DNA of 64,000 nt from positions 880,918 through 944,917 of the forward strand of contig CAJNDS010002635.1 in assembly GCA_905221605.1 (NCBI GenBank), given 5' to 3'. Under the pieces are notes generated by a model, which was given only the letters and a program-made list of their open reading frames with translations, searched no databases and was not told the DNA's origin. Source of the stretch: Symbiodinium natans (taxonomy: Eukaryota; Sar; Dinophyceae; Suessiales; Symbiodiniaceae). Below, one piece after another: positions 9,835-19,612 of the stretch (positions within the stretch are counted from its first letter, which is position 1; each line of letters opens with the position of its first letter). The position numbers and the translations under genes are program-made.

Positions 9835-10071
9835 GTGAAGCTTCATGAGCAGCAGCCGATGTTTGAGGTAGGAGTCGGTGGAAATGAAGGTCGGCGGACA
9901 GTCTTCATAGGGCAAGCCGCTGCGAAACTTGGCCAGGATTTTATGGCGCCAGAGGTCTTCAAGCAGGGGTTGCAGCAGCAACCGCTACCGCCAAGGCGTG
10001 CCAAGCGCCCACGTTACCGTTCAGGATGTGCAGAAGGCGGTTCAGGGCCCGCCGAGCAAGCATCCAAATGA
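9835..10071 (+). CDS. Unrecognised open frame, 78 codons, low support
   Basis: A plus-strand frame in a stretch with no telomere-like repeats, reading smoothly (FEVGVGGNEGRRTVFIGQAA) and ending with a stop just before a MITE. Composition is protein-like, but I recognise no domain. It would be on the opposite strand from every supported exon in the window, which lowers confidence. Confidence 0.2.
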   Translation: MKLHEQQPMFEVGVGGNEGRRTVFIGQAAAKLGQDFMAPEVFKQGLQQQPLPPRRAKRPRYRSGCAEGGSGPAEQASK

Positions 10072-10081
10072 ATGCAACAAG

Positions 10082-10200
10082 CCCAAAGGGTTCATGTACC
10101 TATATGGTAGATACTTGGGCCTTAAAGGGTTTAGGGTTTAGGGTTTTGGGTTTAGGGTTTAGGGTTTAGGGCCAAAGTATATGCTGCACAGGTACATGGA
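10082..10200. mobile_element. MITE family A copy with loop expanded into TTTAGGG
   Basis: Left arm CCCAAAGGGTTCATGTACC and right arm GGTACATGG match the 109-bp family A consensus. The central segment, TTCCTATATAGTAGC in the intact copy at 15658, is replaced by about five TTTAGGG-type units. The intact copy already carries CTTTAGGG at this spot. Confidence 0.75.
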
Positions 10201-10209
10201 CAAGATTAG

Positions 10210-10310
10210 GGTCATAGGGCAAGGACAGCGCGGACGCTCCCAGGCACAGCGCCGTTGCCACGCGTGCGGCGCCCTGGGAGTTGGGAAACTGTGTTGAAAC
10301 CCCCCCGGTG
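10210..10310 (-). CDS. Possible unassigned exon, low support
   Basis: Minus strand stays open as SQGAARVATALCLGASALSL with an alanine/leucine-rich stretch that could be a membrane or signal segment. The splice sites are not decisive. Confidence 0.2.
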
Positions 10311-10437
10311 CCATACTGTGGAGGCTTCCCCTAAACCCTAAACCCTAAACCCCAAACCCTAAACCCTAAACCCCAAACCCTAAACCCCAAACCCTAACCC
10401 CCAAACCCTAAACACGAAACCCAAAACCCTAAACCCC

Positions 10438-10520
10438 GTAGGCCCCTGAAGCTAAGCTGCTGAAAGCTGCTGAAGAGGCCGGAGTGCAAGTCCGGACTTA
10501 CCCATCGAAGGCCCCTCCCG
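10438..10520 (+). CDS. Possible plus-strand exon island, low support
   Basis: Plus strand reads APEAKLLKAAEEAGVQVRTY then PSKAPPEP and a stop, with a helical, coding-like composition. It lies between CCCTAAA (left) and TTTAGGG (right) like the minus-strand exons. The minus strand contains GGTAAGTCC, so an opposite-strand donor is also possible. Confidence 0.2.
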
Positions 10521-11216
10521 AACCCTGAAACCGTGTAGGGTTTAGGGTTTAGGGTTTAGGGTTTGGGGTTTAGGGTTTGGGGTTTAGGGGGTTTAGGGTT
10601 TGGGGTTTGGCGTTTAGGATTTGGGGTGTGGGGGTTTAGGGATTTGGGGTTTAGGGTTTGGGGTTTGGGGTTTGGGGACCATAGACCCGGGCCTCAAACG
10701 GTAGACGGTAAACCCTGAAACCAGAACCTCAGAACCCCTACAGGGCTTTAAGTGGGGTCCTTCTAAACTTTGTGATCATGGACCGGCTCCCATCTCGGTT
10801 TGGATCCCTTCTTCACAAAGGGAACGAGTAGGTTTTCGGGTGTAGGGTTTGTAAGTTTAGGTTTAGGGCTTAGGAGGATAAAGCAATGAACCCTAAACAC
10901 CTCCTGGGTGTGGTAAAAACCGTAAAGGCTGAACCCTAAGCCCCCCAAAGCGTCACATTCTGCATCTCCACAAAACTGCACCATTGTTGGGGTGCTAGTG
11001 AAAATGACCATTTTTGCTCCTGATTGGATTTAAATATTCATGAAAATGTAACATAATCTTCAACAATGACTCAGAAAAAACTAAATCATACACCCACCCT
11101 GAACCCTGAATCATTCGGGGCAAACCCTTACTAAACCCTACACCCTACACACTAAAAGCTAACCTTGAATCAGGAGATTCAAACCCTAAACCCTATACAC
11201 CCTACAGCCCGAAACC

Positions 11217-11290
11217 CGTCCTTGCCCAGCTTGGCCGGTGGCCGCATGCTCTCGCCCGCGAAGTCGGGGTCGCCCCATGTCACCACCTCA
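11217..11290 (-). CDS. RCC1-like repeat exon (VVTWGDPDFAGES)
   Basis: Minus strand after ACTGAG reads VVTWGDPDFAGESMRPPAKL then GKDG. It begins at the conserved phase-0 junction. YGGDS is changed to FAGES. CCCTACA/CCCGAAA units lie on the left and TTTAGGG on the right. Confidence 0.65.
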
Positions 11291-11602
11291 GTCTCAGTCG
11301 CAAAAAAGGGTTTAGGGTTTAGGGCTTAGGGCTTAGGGTGGAGTTGGTTGCTTCATAAGCGAGTTGGTTGCAATTTAGCACCAAAAGAAGGGCAAAAGGG
11401 TATTATTGGGGTAAGGGTTTGGTTGTGGGTTTGGGGGTCTCACAGGGTTCAGGCTCTGAGGGGCTAAGCCCTAGACCCTAGACCCTAAGCCCTTGCTGCC
11501 AGACCTTAAGAAACAAAGCCCCGCGAGTGGATACCCCGCATCTCGACCATGTTTTGAAGCGAGCTACCGAGAGTATGTATCCCTTTCCCTAAGAAAACCG
11601 AA

Positions 11603-11685
11603 GCCCTAAACCCTAAACCCTAAACCCTAAACCCTAAACCCTAAACCCTAAACCCTAAACCCTAAACCCTAAACCCTAAACCCCA
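11603..11685. repeat. CCCTAAA array, about 12 units
   Basis: Perfect heptamers. The 11330-11600 region to the left holds no recognised exon. Confidence 0.95.
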
Positions 11686-11871
11686 AGACCTAGTGGGTGA
11701 TGAGTGATGATGAGGGTACAGGTTGCCCTAAACCAATCAACCCAACAGTTGCCTATTTTTTCTAGGCTCAGATGAAACCTCCGTTGCAGGATTCTGAGGT
11801 ATTCTACCAATAAATGTTGCTTCTTGGGGTTCTTAACGTATCCTAAGTGTGCCCTGAACCCGAAACCCTAA

Positions 11872-12186
11872 ACCCAAAAACCCAAAAAACCAAGAACCCC
11901 AAAACCCAAAAACCCAAAAACCCAAAAACCCAAAAACCCAAAAACCCAAAAACCAAAAAAAAAAAAATCCAAAAACCCAAAAACCCAAAAACCCAAAAAC
12001 CCAAAAACCCAAAAACCCAAAAATCCAAAAACCCAAAAACCAAAAACCCAAAAACCCCAACAAAACCCAAAAACCCAAAAACCAAAAAACCCAAAAACCC
12101 AAAAACCCAAAAACCCAAAAACCCAAAAACCCAAAAACCCAAAAACCCAAAAACCCAAAAACCCAAAAACCCAAAAACCCAAAAAC
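11872..12186. repeat. Octamer array CCCAAAAA, about 39 units
   Basis: Homogeneous 8-bp units with a few contractions, bounded on both sides by CCCTAAA heptamers. Since the unit is 8 bp, every frame reads a 24-bp peptide repeat (FGFLGFWV on one strand, KNPKTQKP on the other); these are not genes. Confidence 0.95.
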
Positions 12187-12249
12187 CCTAAACCCTAAAC
12201 CCAAAACCCTAAACCTCAACAGTGTGGGCACACAAGCCTGAGGTGCTTT

Positions 12250-12318
12250 CAGGCCGCAGAGCCATCTTCGTTAATGGCGCTGAAGGTGCTGTAGGAGTTC
12301 CTTCTTCCAACGTGAAGT
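12250..12318 (-). CDS. RCC1-like repeat exon fragment (YSTFSAINEDGS)
   Basis: Minus strand reads RRNSYSTFSAINEDGSAA then a stop. FSAINEDGS fits the FAAIxxDGS core. CCCTAAA arrays lie on both sides. Confidence 0.45.
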
Positions 12319-12440
12319 TGAACCCTAAACCCTAAACCCTAAACCCTAAACCCTAAACCCTAAACCCTAAACCCTAAACCCTAAACCCTAAACCCTAAAC
12401 CCTAAACCCTAAACCCTAAACCCTAAACCCTAAACCCTAA
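12317..12440. repeat. CCCTAAA array, about 17 units
   Basis: Perfect heptamers. Confidence 0.95.
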
Positions 12441-12599
12441 CCCAAAGCCCTCCCGAACAGGGTGCGGGACCCCGGTGTATCCAAGCACTGGGCCCTCTTC
12501 CAAACTTGAGCTTCCCCAAACTTACAGCCGTCCCTTGGGACTGAACGAGGCTTAGGGTTTAGGGTTTAGGGCTAGGGTTTAGGGCTAGGGTTTAGGGCT

Positions 12600-13070
12600 T
12601 CTGGGTTTCCCAAACATAGGGCTTAGGCTTCGGTGACATTCGGGTGCCTATAAACTTGGCGCATGGGGCACATCAGAGGTGTGCCCCCTGCAAGAGGAGA
12701 TGCCAACATTGAAGCAGGGGTTTATATTTCTTGTAGCCCCAAACTTACTTCTCCAAGAACCAAGGGGAAAAGTTTAAACTTCAATATTCCTACTAAATGA
12801 GGAAGCCCAAAAAGTTTAAAGTTCAACTAAAGGCGAAATGAGCAAAAGGACACCCAATACATACACTCACCAATATTACAAAGGAACCTTATATACACTC
12901 ACCAAGAACAGAAATATAAACCCTGCTTCCACATGACTCTGTATGTAGTCCCGTACATGCAAGAGGATTAATGGTAGAGTGAGGGGATCCCGTTTACAAT
13001 GCCAGACTTGAGAGTTGTGTTGTGGGCGGGGGATTGTGCGCGCGGGTTCTAAGTAGCCCTAAACCCTGAG
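12600..13070. other. Gene-free stretch
   Basis: Mostly unique sequence with an internal short repeat (AAAGTTTAAA and ATACACTCACCAA occur twice each). ATACACTCACCAATAACAG recurs at 18670, so it probably belongs to a dispersed element. No exon seen. Confidence 0.5.
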
Positions 13071-13124
13071 CCCCCAATCTAGGGGACCACGGGGTTGAAA
13101 GGGGAGGGGGGGGGGAGCCCTGTA

Positions 13125-13229
13125 GAAAATTCACATCCCAGCATCTGTATGTGCCGCACGTGCTGCAGGCTCTCTTTAAACGGCCGGCAGTCGCCGCCAT
13201 AGTCTGGGTGACCCCAGGTCACCTTGACA
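13125..13229 (-). CDS. RCC1-like repeat exon spanning two motif blocks
   Basis: This is the longest single copy of the family here. Minus strand after GTGTCAAG reads VTWGHPDYGGDCRPFKESLQ and continues HVRHIQMLGCEFSTG. It joins the VTWG/YGGD block with the LxxVxxIQ linker in one frame, which links the two classes of short island found elsewhere. The first V is missing relative to VVTWG. Confidence 0.72.
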
Positions 13230-13446
13230 CCGTGGTCTGGGGTTTAGGTCCTAAGGGCCAGCGTTTAAGTTTTTACGGCTTAGGGTTTAGGATTTTAGGA
13301 TGTGGGACGCCCTCTCAGCCCCATGTGGACCACCCTAAACCTCGAAAACCTGAACCCAACCCTTGAACCCTAAACCCTAACACCTGGATTTGGGACACCC
13401 TCTCAGCCCCATGTGGACCACCCTAAACCTCCAAAACCCCCTAACC

Positions 13447-13466
13447 TCCCCCCCCCCCCCCCCCCT
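13447..13466. repeat. Poly-C tract
   Basis: About 17-20 C residues within degenerate CCCTAAA sequence. The surrounding 13320-13910 contains many telomere-like variants and a near duplicate of a 50-bp block (CACCCTCTCAGCCCCATGTG-type text at about 13308 and 13394). Confidence 0.85.
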
Positions 13467-13699
13467 AAATCCTTTAAGCCCTATACATACGCACCATGCA
13501 CCCTTTTTCACCCCCCAAAACCCCTAACCCTAAACCCTAAAACCCTGAAACCCTGAAACCCAAAACCTCACCAAACCCCCTAAACCCTAGCCCAGAAACC
13601 CCCCACTACACTAAACCCCTCTAAAGCCCTTGCAAGCCCGAAAAGCCCAAAAGGCCCAACTACCCCAAACCCTAAACCCTAAACCCTGAACCCTAAACT

Positions 13700-13890
13700 C
13701 CAAAAGCCCCAGTACCCTAAACCCTAAACCCCACAAGCCCCGCCCAAAAGCCCCAGTACCCTAAGCCCTAAACCCCAAACCCCAAAAGCCCCAGTACCCT
13801 AAATCCCAAAAACCCCAGTACCTAGACCCCAAGAGCCCCGGTACCCTAACCCCTAAACTCCAAACGCCCCAGTACCCTAAACCCCAAAAA
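13700..13890. repeat. Degenerate repeat with CCCCAGTACCCTAAA
   Basis: About seven units of roughly 25-35 bp combining AAAAGCCCCAGTACCCTAAA with telomere heptamers. Confidence 0.75.
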
Positions 13891-13914
13891 GCCCCTAAAC
13901 CCTAAACCCTAAAC

Positions 13915-14087
13915 CCTCAACCCCTTAAACCCCTTAAACCCCTTAAACCCCTTAAACCCCTTAAACCCCTTAAACCCCTTAAAACCCCTAAACCCCTTAA
14001 ACCCCTTAAACCCCTTAAAGCCCTTAAACCCCTTAAACCCCTTAAACCCCTTAAACCCCTTAAACCCCTTAAACCCCTTAAGCCCTA
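13915..14087. repeat. 9-bp variant array CCCCTTAAA, about 19 units
   Basis: Homogeneous nonamers bounded by CCCTAAA heptamers; a local variant of the telomere-like unit. Confidence 0.95.
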
Positions 14088-14160
14088 AACCCTAAACCCT
14101 AAAAAGTAGACCCTAAACCCTAAACCCTAAACCCTAAACCCTAAACCCAAACCCCAAGAA

Positions 14161-14241
14161 GCTGCCAGGCGGCCACTGTGCCGTCATCGATGAGCGCGGC
14201 CATGGCGCTCTCTGAGGCTTGGATGGCCCGTACACTCCTCG
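14161..14241 (-). CDS. RCC1-like repeat exon (VRAIQASESAMAALIDDGTV)
   Basis: Minus strand reads RSVRAIQASESAMAALIDDG then TVAAWQ. It covers the linker, the AFAAI core, the DG turn and a W corresponding to the TWG position. CCCTAAA on the left, TTTAGGG on the right. Confidence 0.65.
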
Positions 14242-14390
14242 GGTTAGGGTTTAGGGTTTAGGGTTTAGGGTTTAGGGTTTAGGGTTTAGGGTTTAGGGTT
14301 TAGGGTTTAGGGTTTAGGGTTTAGGGTTTAGGGTTTAGGGTTTAGGGTTTAGGGTTTAGGGTTTAGGGTTTAGGGTTTAGGGTTTATAGG
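14242..14390. repeat. TTTAGGG array, about 20 units
   Basis: Perfect heptamers, one of the longest uninterrupted arrays. Confidence 0.97.
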
Positions 14391-14534
14391 GATCAGGGTG
14401 TTGGGTTTGGGATTTTAGGGTGCGGTCGAAGCCCTAAACCCTGAAGCCTGCACCCTAAACCCAGCCCTGAACCACCTTAAGCCCCCTAGACCACCTTAAG
14501 CCCTAAACAACCTTATGACCAAAACCCCCCAACA

Positions 14535-14555
14535 CCCCCCCCCCCCCCCCCCCCC
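14535..14555. repeat. Poly-C tract of 21
   Basis: Uninterrupted C run in degenerate CCCTAAA sequence. Confidence 0.95.
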
Positions 14556-14767
14556 TAAGCCCGAATCCCTACTGGGCTTTCGGCTTTGAAACCTGTAAAC
14601 CCTACGCCGTAAACCCTAAACCCTAAACCCTAAAACCGTAAACCCTCTTATCCCTAAACCCTATAAAACTTAGTTGCTGAACTTTCATAGCCCCAAAAAA
14701 AGTGTACACGTTCAGGTTTATAGGGGGTTCCAGTATCCCAAAAAGTGTACGGTCTGTGCTCACGCCC

Positions 14768-14842
14768 AACCCTAAACCCTAAACCCTAAACCCTAAACCC
14801 TAAACCCTAAACCCTAAACCCTAAACCCTAAACCCTAAACCA
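14768..14842. repeat. CCCTAAA array, about 10 units
   Basis: Perfect heptamers. Confidence 0.95.
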
Positions 14843-14979
14843 AGTCTTTCAGGGGCTTGGCTTGGCTATCGACCTTTAGGGATTTACTTTCGAGGGTTTA
14901 GGTTTTCTGGGTTGGGTTGAGGCACGACATAGAAAAAAAGAAGCACGGCCCTAGCAGGGAGGAAGAGTCCCTAAGATTC

Positions 14980-15188
14980 TAGGGTTTTAGGGTTTAGGGT
15001 TTTAGGGTTTAGGGTTTAGGGTTTTAGGGTTTAGGGTTTTAGGGTTTAGGGTTTAGGGTTTAGGGTTTAGGGTTTAGGGTTTAGGGTCTAGGGTTTAGGG
15101 TTTTAGGTTTTAGGGTTTAGGGTTTAGGGTTTAGGGTTTAGGGTCTAGGGTTTAGGGTTTTAGGGTTTAGGGTTTAGGGCTTAGGGTA
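14980..15188. repeat. TTTAGGG/TTTTAGGG mixed array
   Basis: About 28 units in which octamer TTTTAGGG alternates with heptamers. Confidence 0.95.
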
Positions 15189-15273
15189 GTATATATAGCT
15201 TCACGAAGATCCTCCGTCTTCACATAGAAAACTGGCGGTCCTCTGGATGGAACCCCTAAACCCAAAACCATTT

Positions 15274-15373
15274 CCCAAAGGGTCCATGTACCTATATGGT
15301 AGATACGTGGGCCTTTTTAAAAGTTCCTATATAGTAGCTTTAGGGCCAAAGCAAGGTACATGGACCCTTAGGG
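15274..15373. mobile_element. MITE family A copy, diverged
   Basis: Matches the family A consensus in both arms (CCCAAAGGGTCCATGTACC left, GGTACATGGACCCTTAGGG right) with a slightly shortened centre. Confidence 0.75.
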
Positions 15374-15504
15374 TTTGCCATGAGCCACAAAGCCACCCTA
15401 AACCCCAAAACCGAAACTCTAAACCTGAAACTCCAACACCCCAATGAAGGGGTTGTTCTGACATCATGAATAAGAATCCCGGAACGAGCCCTAAACCCGA
15501 AACC

Positions 15505-15575
15505 CAAAAACTGCGAGCTTCGTGAGCTGGTGCTGAACGCGGCTGCAGTCGCCACCATACTCCTTAGCGTTCTTG
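15505..15575 (-). CDS. RCC1-like repeat exon fragment (YGGDCSRVQHQL)
   Basis: Minus strand reads TKNAKEYGGDCSRVQHQLTK then LAVF. YGGDCSRVQHQL is a clean match to YGGDSSAVQDQL. The TWG motif upstream is degraded (TKNA). Confidence 0.52.
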
Positions 15576-15657
15576 GTCTGGGTTCAATATGGAGGGCTAT
15601 TCAAAGCGAATCTTTCGTGCGTTCCTAAGCCCTACACCCTGCAACCTCTAAACATAA

Positions 15658-15766
15658 CCCAAAGGATCCATGTACCTATATAGTACATACTTGGGCCTTA
15701 AAGGGGTTCCTATATAGTAGCTTTAGGGCCCAAGTATATACTATATAGGTACATGGATCCTTTGGG
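15658..15766. mobile_element. Complete MITE family A copy, 109 bp, TSD TAA
   Basis: Terminal inverted repeats CCCAAAGGATCCATGTACC / GGTACATGGATCCTTTGGG, flanked by direct TAA at 15655-15657 and 15767-15769. The loop contains CTTTAGGGCCC, one telomere-type heptamer. No coding capacity; it would depend on a transposase supplied elsewhere. Confidence 0.88.
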
Positions 15767-16371
15767 TAATGGCAACCAGGCTCGTGCAACAAGCAGGCTC
15801 AAGCCCGGGATCTGGGTAGTTCTCTACAAAGTGCGGTCCCTTTCGAAACCTGCCTTGTAAGGGGGGGTTTAGGGCACCCTAAAGACTAAACCCTACACCC
15901 TCAACCCTGAACCCTAAACCCTAAACCCCAAAGGGATTTAGGGTTTACGCTTCAGGGTTTAGGGTTTAGGGTCTTCACGTAGTGGCCTCTAGTTCGGGCC
16001 GGAAAAGCCCGAGCGAAACACCAAACCCGTCTCTAAACCCTAAACCCTCAACCCTAAACACTGCCCCTAGAAGGGACCCTCAATCTTATTTTGCTAGTTC
16101 GCTATATATCCCACCCTACTATACCTTTTTGATCGAGTCCACATCTACCGACGCAGCCCCCCCGATCTATACTTTATGGAAACCATAGTTAGGGATTAGG
16201 GTTTAGGGTTTAGGATCCCTACACTACCCCTAAGGTCCAAAAAGAGAGGGTCCCTCCTCTAACCCCTGGATTACTGTGTTCCACGGAGAGCTAGTCAAAC
16301 GTTACCTGGGTCCTTAATCCTAAACCCTAAACCCATATATTATATTAAGTGCTCAAGGACGCAAGGACGCT

Positions 16372-16418
16372 ACGCCGCCCGAGGCACCTCGCTTCCCCAG
16401 GCGACAACCTTCAGAGCA
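16372..16418 (-). CDS. RCC1-like repeat exon fragment (VVAWGSEVP)
   Basis: Minus strand after CTGAAG reads VVAWGSEVPRAA then a stop. It starts at the same AG|GT phase-0 junction as other VVTWG exons but lacks YGGDS, so it may be a decayed copy. Confidence 0.42.
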
Positions 16419-17244
16419 CCAGCGGCTTGTGAATTTAGGGTTTGTGGTGGGGTCTTGGGTAGGGCTTAGGGTTGAGGGTTGAGGGTTGAGGGTTCAGGGT
16501 TTAGGGTGGAGGGTTTAGGGTTGAGGGTTGAGGGTTTAGGGTTTAGGGCTTGCGGCGGGGTCTTGGATAGCCCTGTCGGGTTGGGATTGAAAGGGTCTGA
16601 GTTTTGGGGCTTATTTTGGGGTGATCGGGTTTATAGGGTTGCAAGGTTGAGGATTCGGGGCAGTTTCGTTAGGGTTTGGGGGGTTAGGTAGGGTTGCTCG
16701 GAAGTATTGAGCTTTGGGGCTTGCAACTTTCTTGGAACGATAATGTCGCAAAAAAACCGACATCGACTCGCTTCCCTAAGTGTGCCTAAGGTTGGGGGTG
16801 TAGGGCTTAAGATGGCTTAGACATGCGGAATACCCAAGGCGCAGGCCACAAAAGTGAGTCTGTGGATTTAGGTTCTTCCGTTGCAGGGTCGGCAGCGTGG
16901 CTCCCTACACCCTACACCCGGTTTGGGGTTTAGGGTTTAGGGTTTAGGGTTAGCCCGAAACCCAACCCCAGCGATTGACACATTGAATCATGGGTTCCCC
17001 TACTACCCTCATCTGTACTAGCCCCCCTGGGTTCCAACCACAATGAAGGCGATTTAGGGATATTTAAGCTACATAAAGGTCATTTAAGGGGGGAACCTCG
17101 CTATACTCCCCTTAGAACCTGAATAAAAACAGTACTGTTTAATGTCCTCTTGGGTTTTTATATAAACAAAAATAATTCCCAAGGGGGATATAGCTAGTGG
17201 GGGTAGAAACGAGGGGGGTAGTAGGGAAACCCATGATTGAAGAG

Positions 17245-17300
17245 GAGTGGCAGACCCATCTTCGAGGATTGCGGCGAACGCTTCCTCGGTGGGCAGGGGT
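17245..17300 (-). CDS. RCC1-like repeat exon fragment (EEAFAAILEDGSA)
   Basis: Minus strand reads PLPTEEAFAAILEDGSATP. AFAAILEDGS is an exact family core. It lies in a longer open frame (17084-17383) whose remaining residues do not match the family. Confidence 0.5.
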
Positions 17301-17601
17301 TGGGGGTAGGAGGCTCGGGGTTGCTCTGAGGGTGTAGGGTTTACGTCTTGGCAAATCCGTGGTTTCAGGTTTTTTTGTGCCAATCAACGGGTGTTTCAGG
17401 CTTCTTGATTGGATTTTTTGATGGCGATTTCAGGTCTGTTTCGAAGTTCGACCCTGCACCCTAACTAAACCCAATGCGGCTTCCGGGTTGAAAGGGGCTT
17501 GAGGGCTTTCGGGTTCGTCTTGGGGGCTTTTCTCGGGTCTGAAGGTTTGATGGAGGTTCCAGGAAGCGTCTCAAACCAAAAAATAGAAATCATGGGCTCA
17601 C

Positions 17602-17833
17602 CCTGGGGGTCCATGTATCTATGTAGTATCTACTTGGGCTCCAAAGCCACAGAATGGGAACCCCTAAACCCTAAACCCTAAGCCCTAAGCCCTAAACCCG
17701 AAACCCCAATAACCCCAAACCCCAAACCCTGAACCCCTAAGCCCTAAGCCCTAAGCCCTAAGCCCTAAGCCCTAAGCCCTAAGCCCTAAACCCTAAACCC
17801 TAAACTATACTATATTGGCACATGGACCCCTAG
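17602..17833. mobile_element. MITE family A copy split by a CCCTAAA/CCCTAAG array
   Basis: The left half (GGTCCATGTATCTATGTAG...TACTTGGGC) runs to GGGAACCCCT at about 17660. The right half resumes at TATACTATATTGGCACATGG from 17806. In intact family members these points are about 14 bases apart. Here about 145 bp of CCCTAAA and CCCTAAG heptamers lie between them, directly continuous with the element's own AACCCCT. Confidence 0.75.
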
Positions 17834-17894
17834 GGTTGGGATGTGGGAGTGGAAGGTCAGGACGTCGAGGGCTGCACTTCTTTTGAAGGGAATT

Positions 17895-17998
17895 GGCCCT
17901 AAGCCCTAAACCCTAAACCCTAAACCCTAAACCCTAAACCCTAAACCCTAAACCCTAAACCCTAAACCCTAAACCCTAAACCCTAAACCCTAAACCGC
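17895..17998. repeat. CCCTAAA array, about 14 units
   Basis: Perfect heptamers. Confidence 0.96.
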
Positions 17999-18086
17999 GA
18001 GGGTCCCTGGTCCCAAAGCCCCTAGCTAAACTCAACCGTTTTGCTCGCAGACCGTGGGTGGACAGAGAATGTACATGGTCTTTGTG

Positions 18087-18191
18087 TTGGGATGTTGCCC
18101 CTTCTACTAACAGCCCTTAATGGCGATTTTAGTACGCCCTATTCTAACCCCAATTGAGGATCTGTTAGTATAAGGGGGGGAACATCCGAAT
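18087..18191. mobile_element. MITE family B copy, about 105 bp
   Basis: Inverted ends TTGGGATGTTGCCCC...TACTAACAG and CTGTTAGTATAAGGGGGG...AACATCC. Same family as 35053, 36094, 46054, 60535 and 62046. Confidence 0.8.
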
Positions 18192-18203
18192 CTTTGTGGA
18201 TTC

Positions 18204-18292
18204 GGGTTTAGGGTTTAGGGTTTAGGGTTTAGGGTTTAGGGTTTAGGGTTTAGGGTTTAGGGTTTAGGGTTTAGGGTTTAGGGTTTAGGATT
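18204..18292. repeat. TTTAGGG array, about 12 units
   Basis: Perfect heptamers. Confidence 0.96.
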
Positions 18293-18491
18293 CACTCTGG
18301 GCTTGCCTTCGTTCGACGCCACAAAGACCGGCCAGCAATAGGTCTTGGGAGTCAACTGTAGGATTTAGGGTTTAGGGTGCCCTCACAGAGGCGGAAGAGA
18401 ATTAAGAAGGGCTCCCTTTCAAGGGTCTAAACCCGAAACCCTTAACCCTAAACCCTAAACCCTAGAAAATTGAGGGTTTACCTAAGTTTCT

Positions 18492-18556
18492 TTGCACCAA
18501 GCGTCGCTCGTGGCCGCGATGCAGCTGACGTGTCTAAGCCGGTCCTGTTGCAGACA
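18492..18556 (-). CDS. RCC1-like repeat exon fragment (LRHVSCIAATSDAWC)
   Basis: Minus strand reads LQQDRLRHVSCIAATSDAWC, matching DQLKNVQQIQATDxAF position by position. CTGCAACAG upstream can act as an acceptor. Confidence 0.5.
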
Positions 18557-19399
18557 AAGGGTTCAGGGTTTGGGGTAAAGGTTTAGGGTTTCCTGAACCC
18601 ACAGCCCTGTGGCCAGAAACCATATGAAGTGGGGTTTGTATTCCTGGTATCCCCAAAAAGGAACCTTATATATACACTCACCAATAACAGTAGCATATAC
18701 ACTGTTTATAATCTGATAAACCCTAAACCCGAAACCCTAAGCCCTAAGCCCTAAGCCCTAAACCCTAAACCCTAAACGCTAAACCCGTGGTAGGATGGGG
18801 ATGCATGGAGTCCACTTCCCGGATAACCACGGTCCCAAACCCTCAACTCCAAAGCCCCCAACCCGAAGCCCTAAACCCCTAAGGATCCTAATCCCTAAAC
18901 CCTAAACCCTAAACCCAAAACCTAAACCCTAAACCCTAAACCCGAGCACAAGCCCGGTTCCCCCAACACGCTAGGCACCCCGCAGGAAAAAGCGGAGAGG
19001 GGAAGGGGGTGGGGGATTTACAGCAAGCCGCAAGAAATTGGAACATCTCTATCCCCATACTCCAAAAACCCTACTAAAGGGAATCCCAGCTCGATTCATC
19101 CTAAAGCCATGCTCCAACTTTCGGAGTTTGCTGTAGGGCTGCATTGAAGGCTTTAACAACTCCTCAGGATTCTGCTTTCGACTCCTGCTGTGCCCCCCTA
19201 CAGTTGTGTTGCGCGGGGCCAGAAAATCGATGCAAGCGTGGCAGTCTGGGCTAGTATCCTCAAACAGACAGCCCCCCCGAAAACATTCCTCCAAGACTCT
19301 ATGCACGATAGAACCAGTCCCTAAACCCCAAACCTTAAACCCCAAACCCCAAACCCTAAACCCTAAACCCTAAACCCTAGAAGCCTCATGTGGGGGAGC

Positions 19400-19470
19400 C
19401 CTGCTGGCCCGGGGTCCTGGACAGCCGAGCTGTCCCCACCGTAGTCAGTGTCCCCCCAAGTCACCACCTG
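19400..19470 (-). CDS. RCC1-like repeat exon (VVTWGDTDYGGDSSAVQD)
   Basis: Minus strand after GTCAG reads VVTWGDTDYGGDSSAVQD then PGPAGLP, identical to the family consensus over nearly the whole block. Same phase-0 junction before VVTWG. CAG|GACCCC after AVQ would be a GA-type donor at the equivalent position to the 6.0-kb exon. Confidence 0.72.
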
Positions 19471-19487
19471 ACAGGGGGTTTGGGTTT

Positions 19488-19612
19488 TAGGGTTTGGGGT
19501 TTGGGGTTTAGGGTTTAGGGTTTAGGGTTTAGGGTTTAGGTTGAGGGTTTGGGGTTTGGGGTTTGGGGTTTGGGGCTTGGGGCTTGGGGTTTGGGGTTTG
19601 GGGTTTGGCGGA
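19488..19612. repeat. TTTAGGG/TTTGGGG array
   Basis: Heptamers drifting to TTTGGGG and CTTGGGG. Confidence 0.93.

Noticed and set aside
11833-12231. Open frames rich in FGFLGFWV or KNPKTQKP
   Set aside because: Produced by the 8-bp CCCAAAAA array.
13447-13466. CRISPR-like spacing of CCCTAAA blocks and unique islands
   Set aside because: Repeat blocks vary in length and sequence, islands encode eukaryotic protein motifs, and there are no cas genes.
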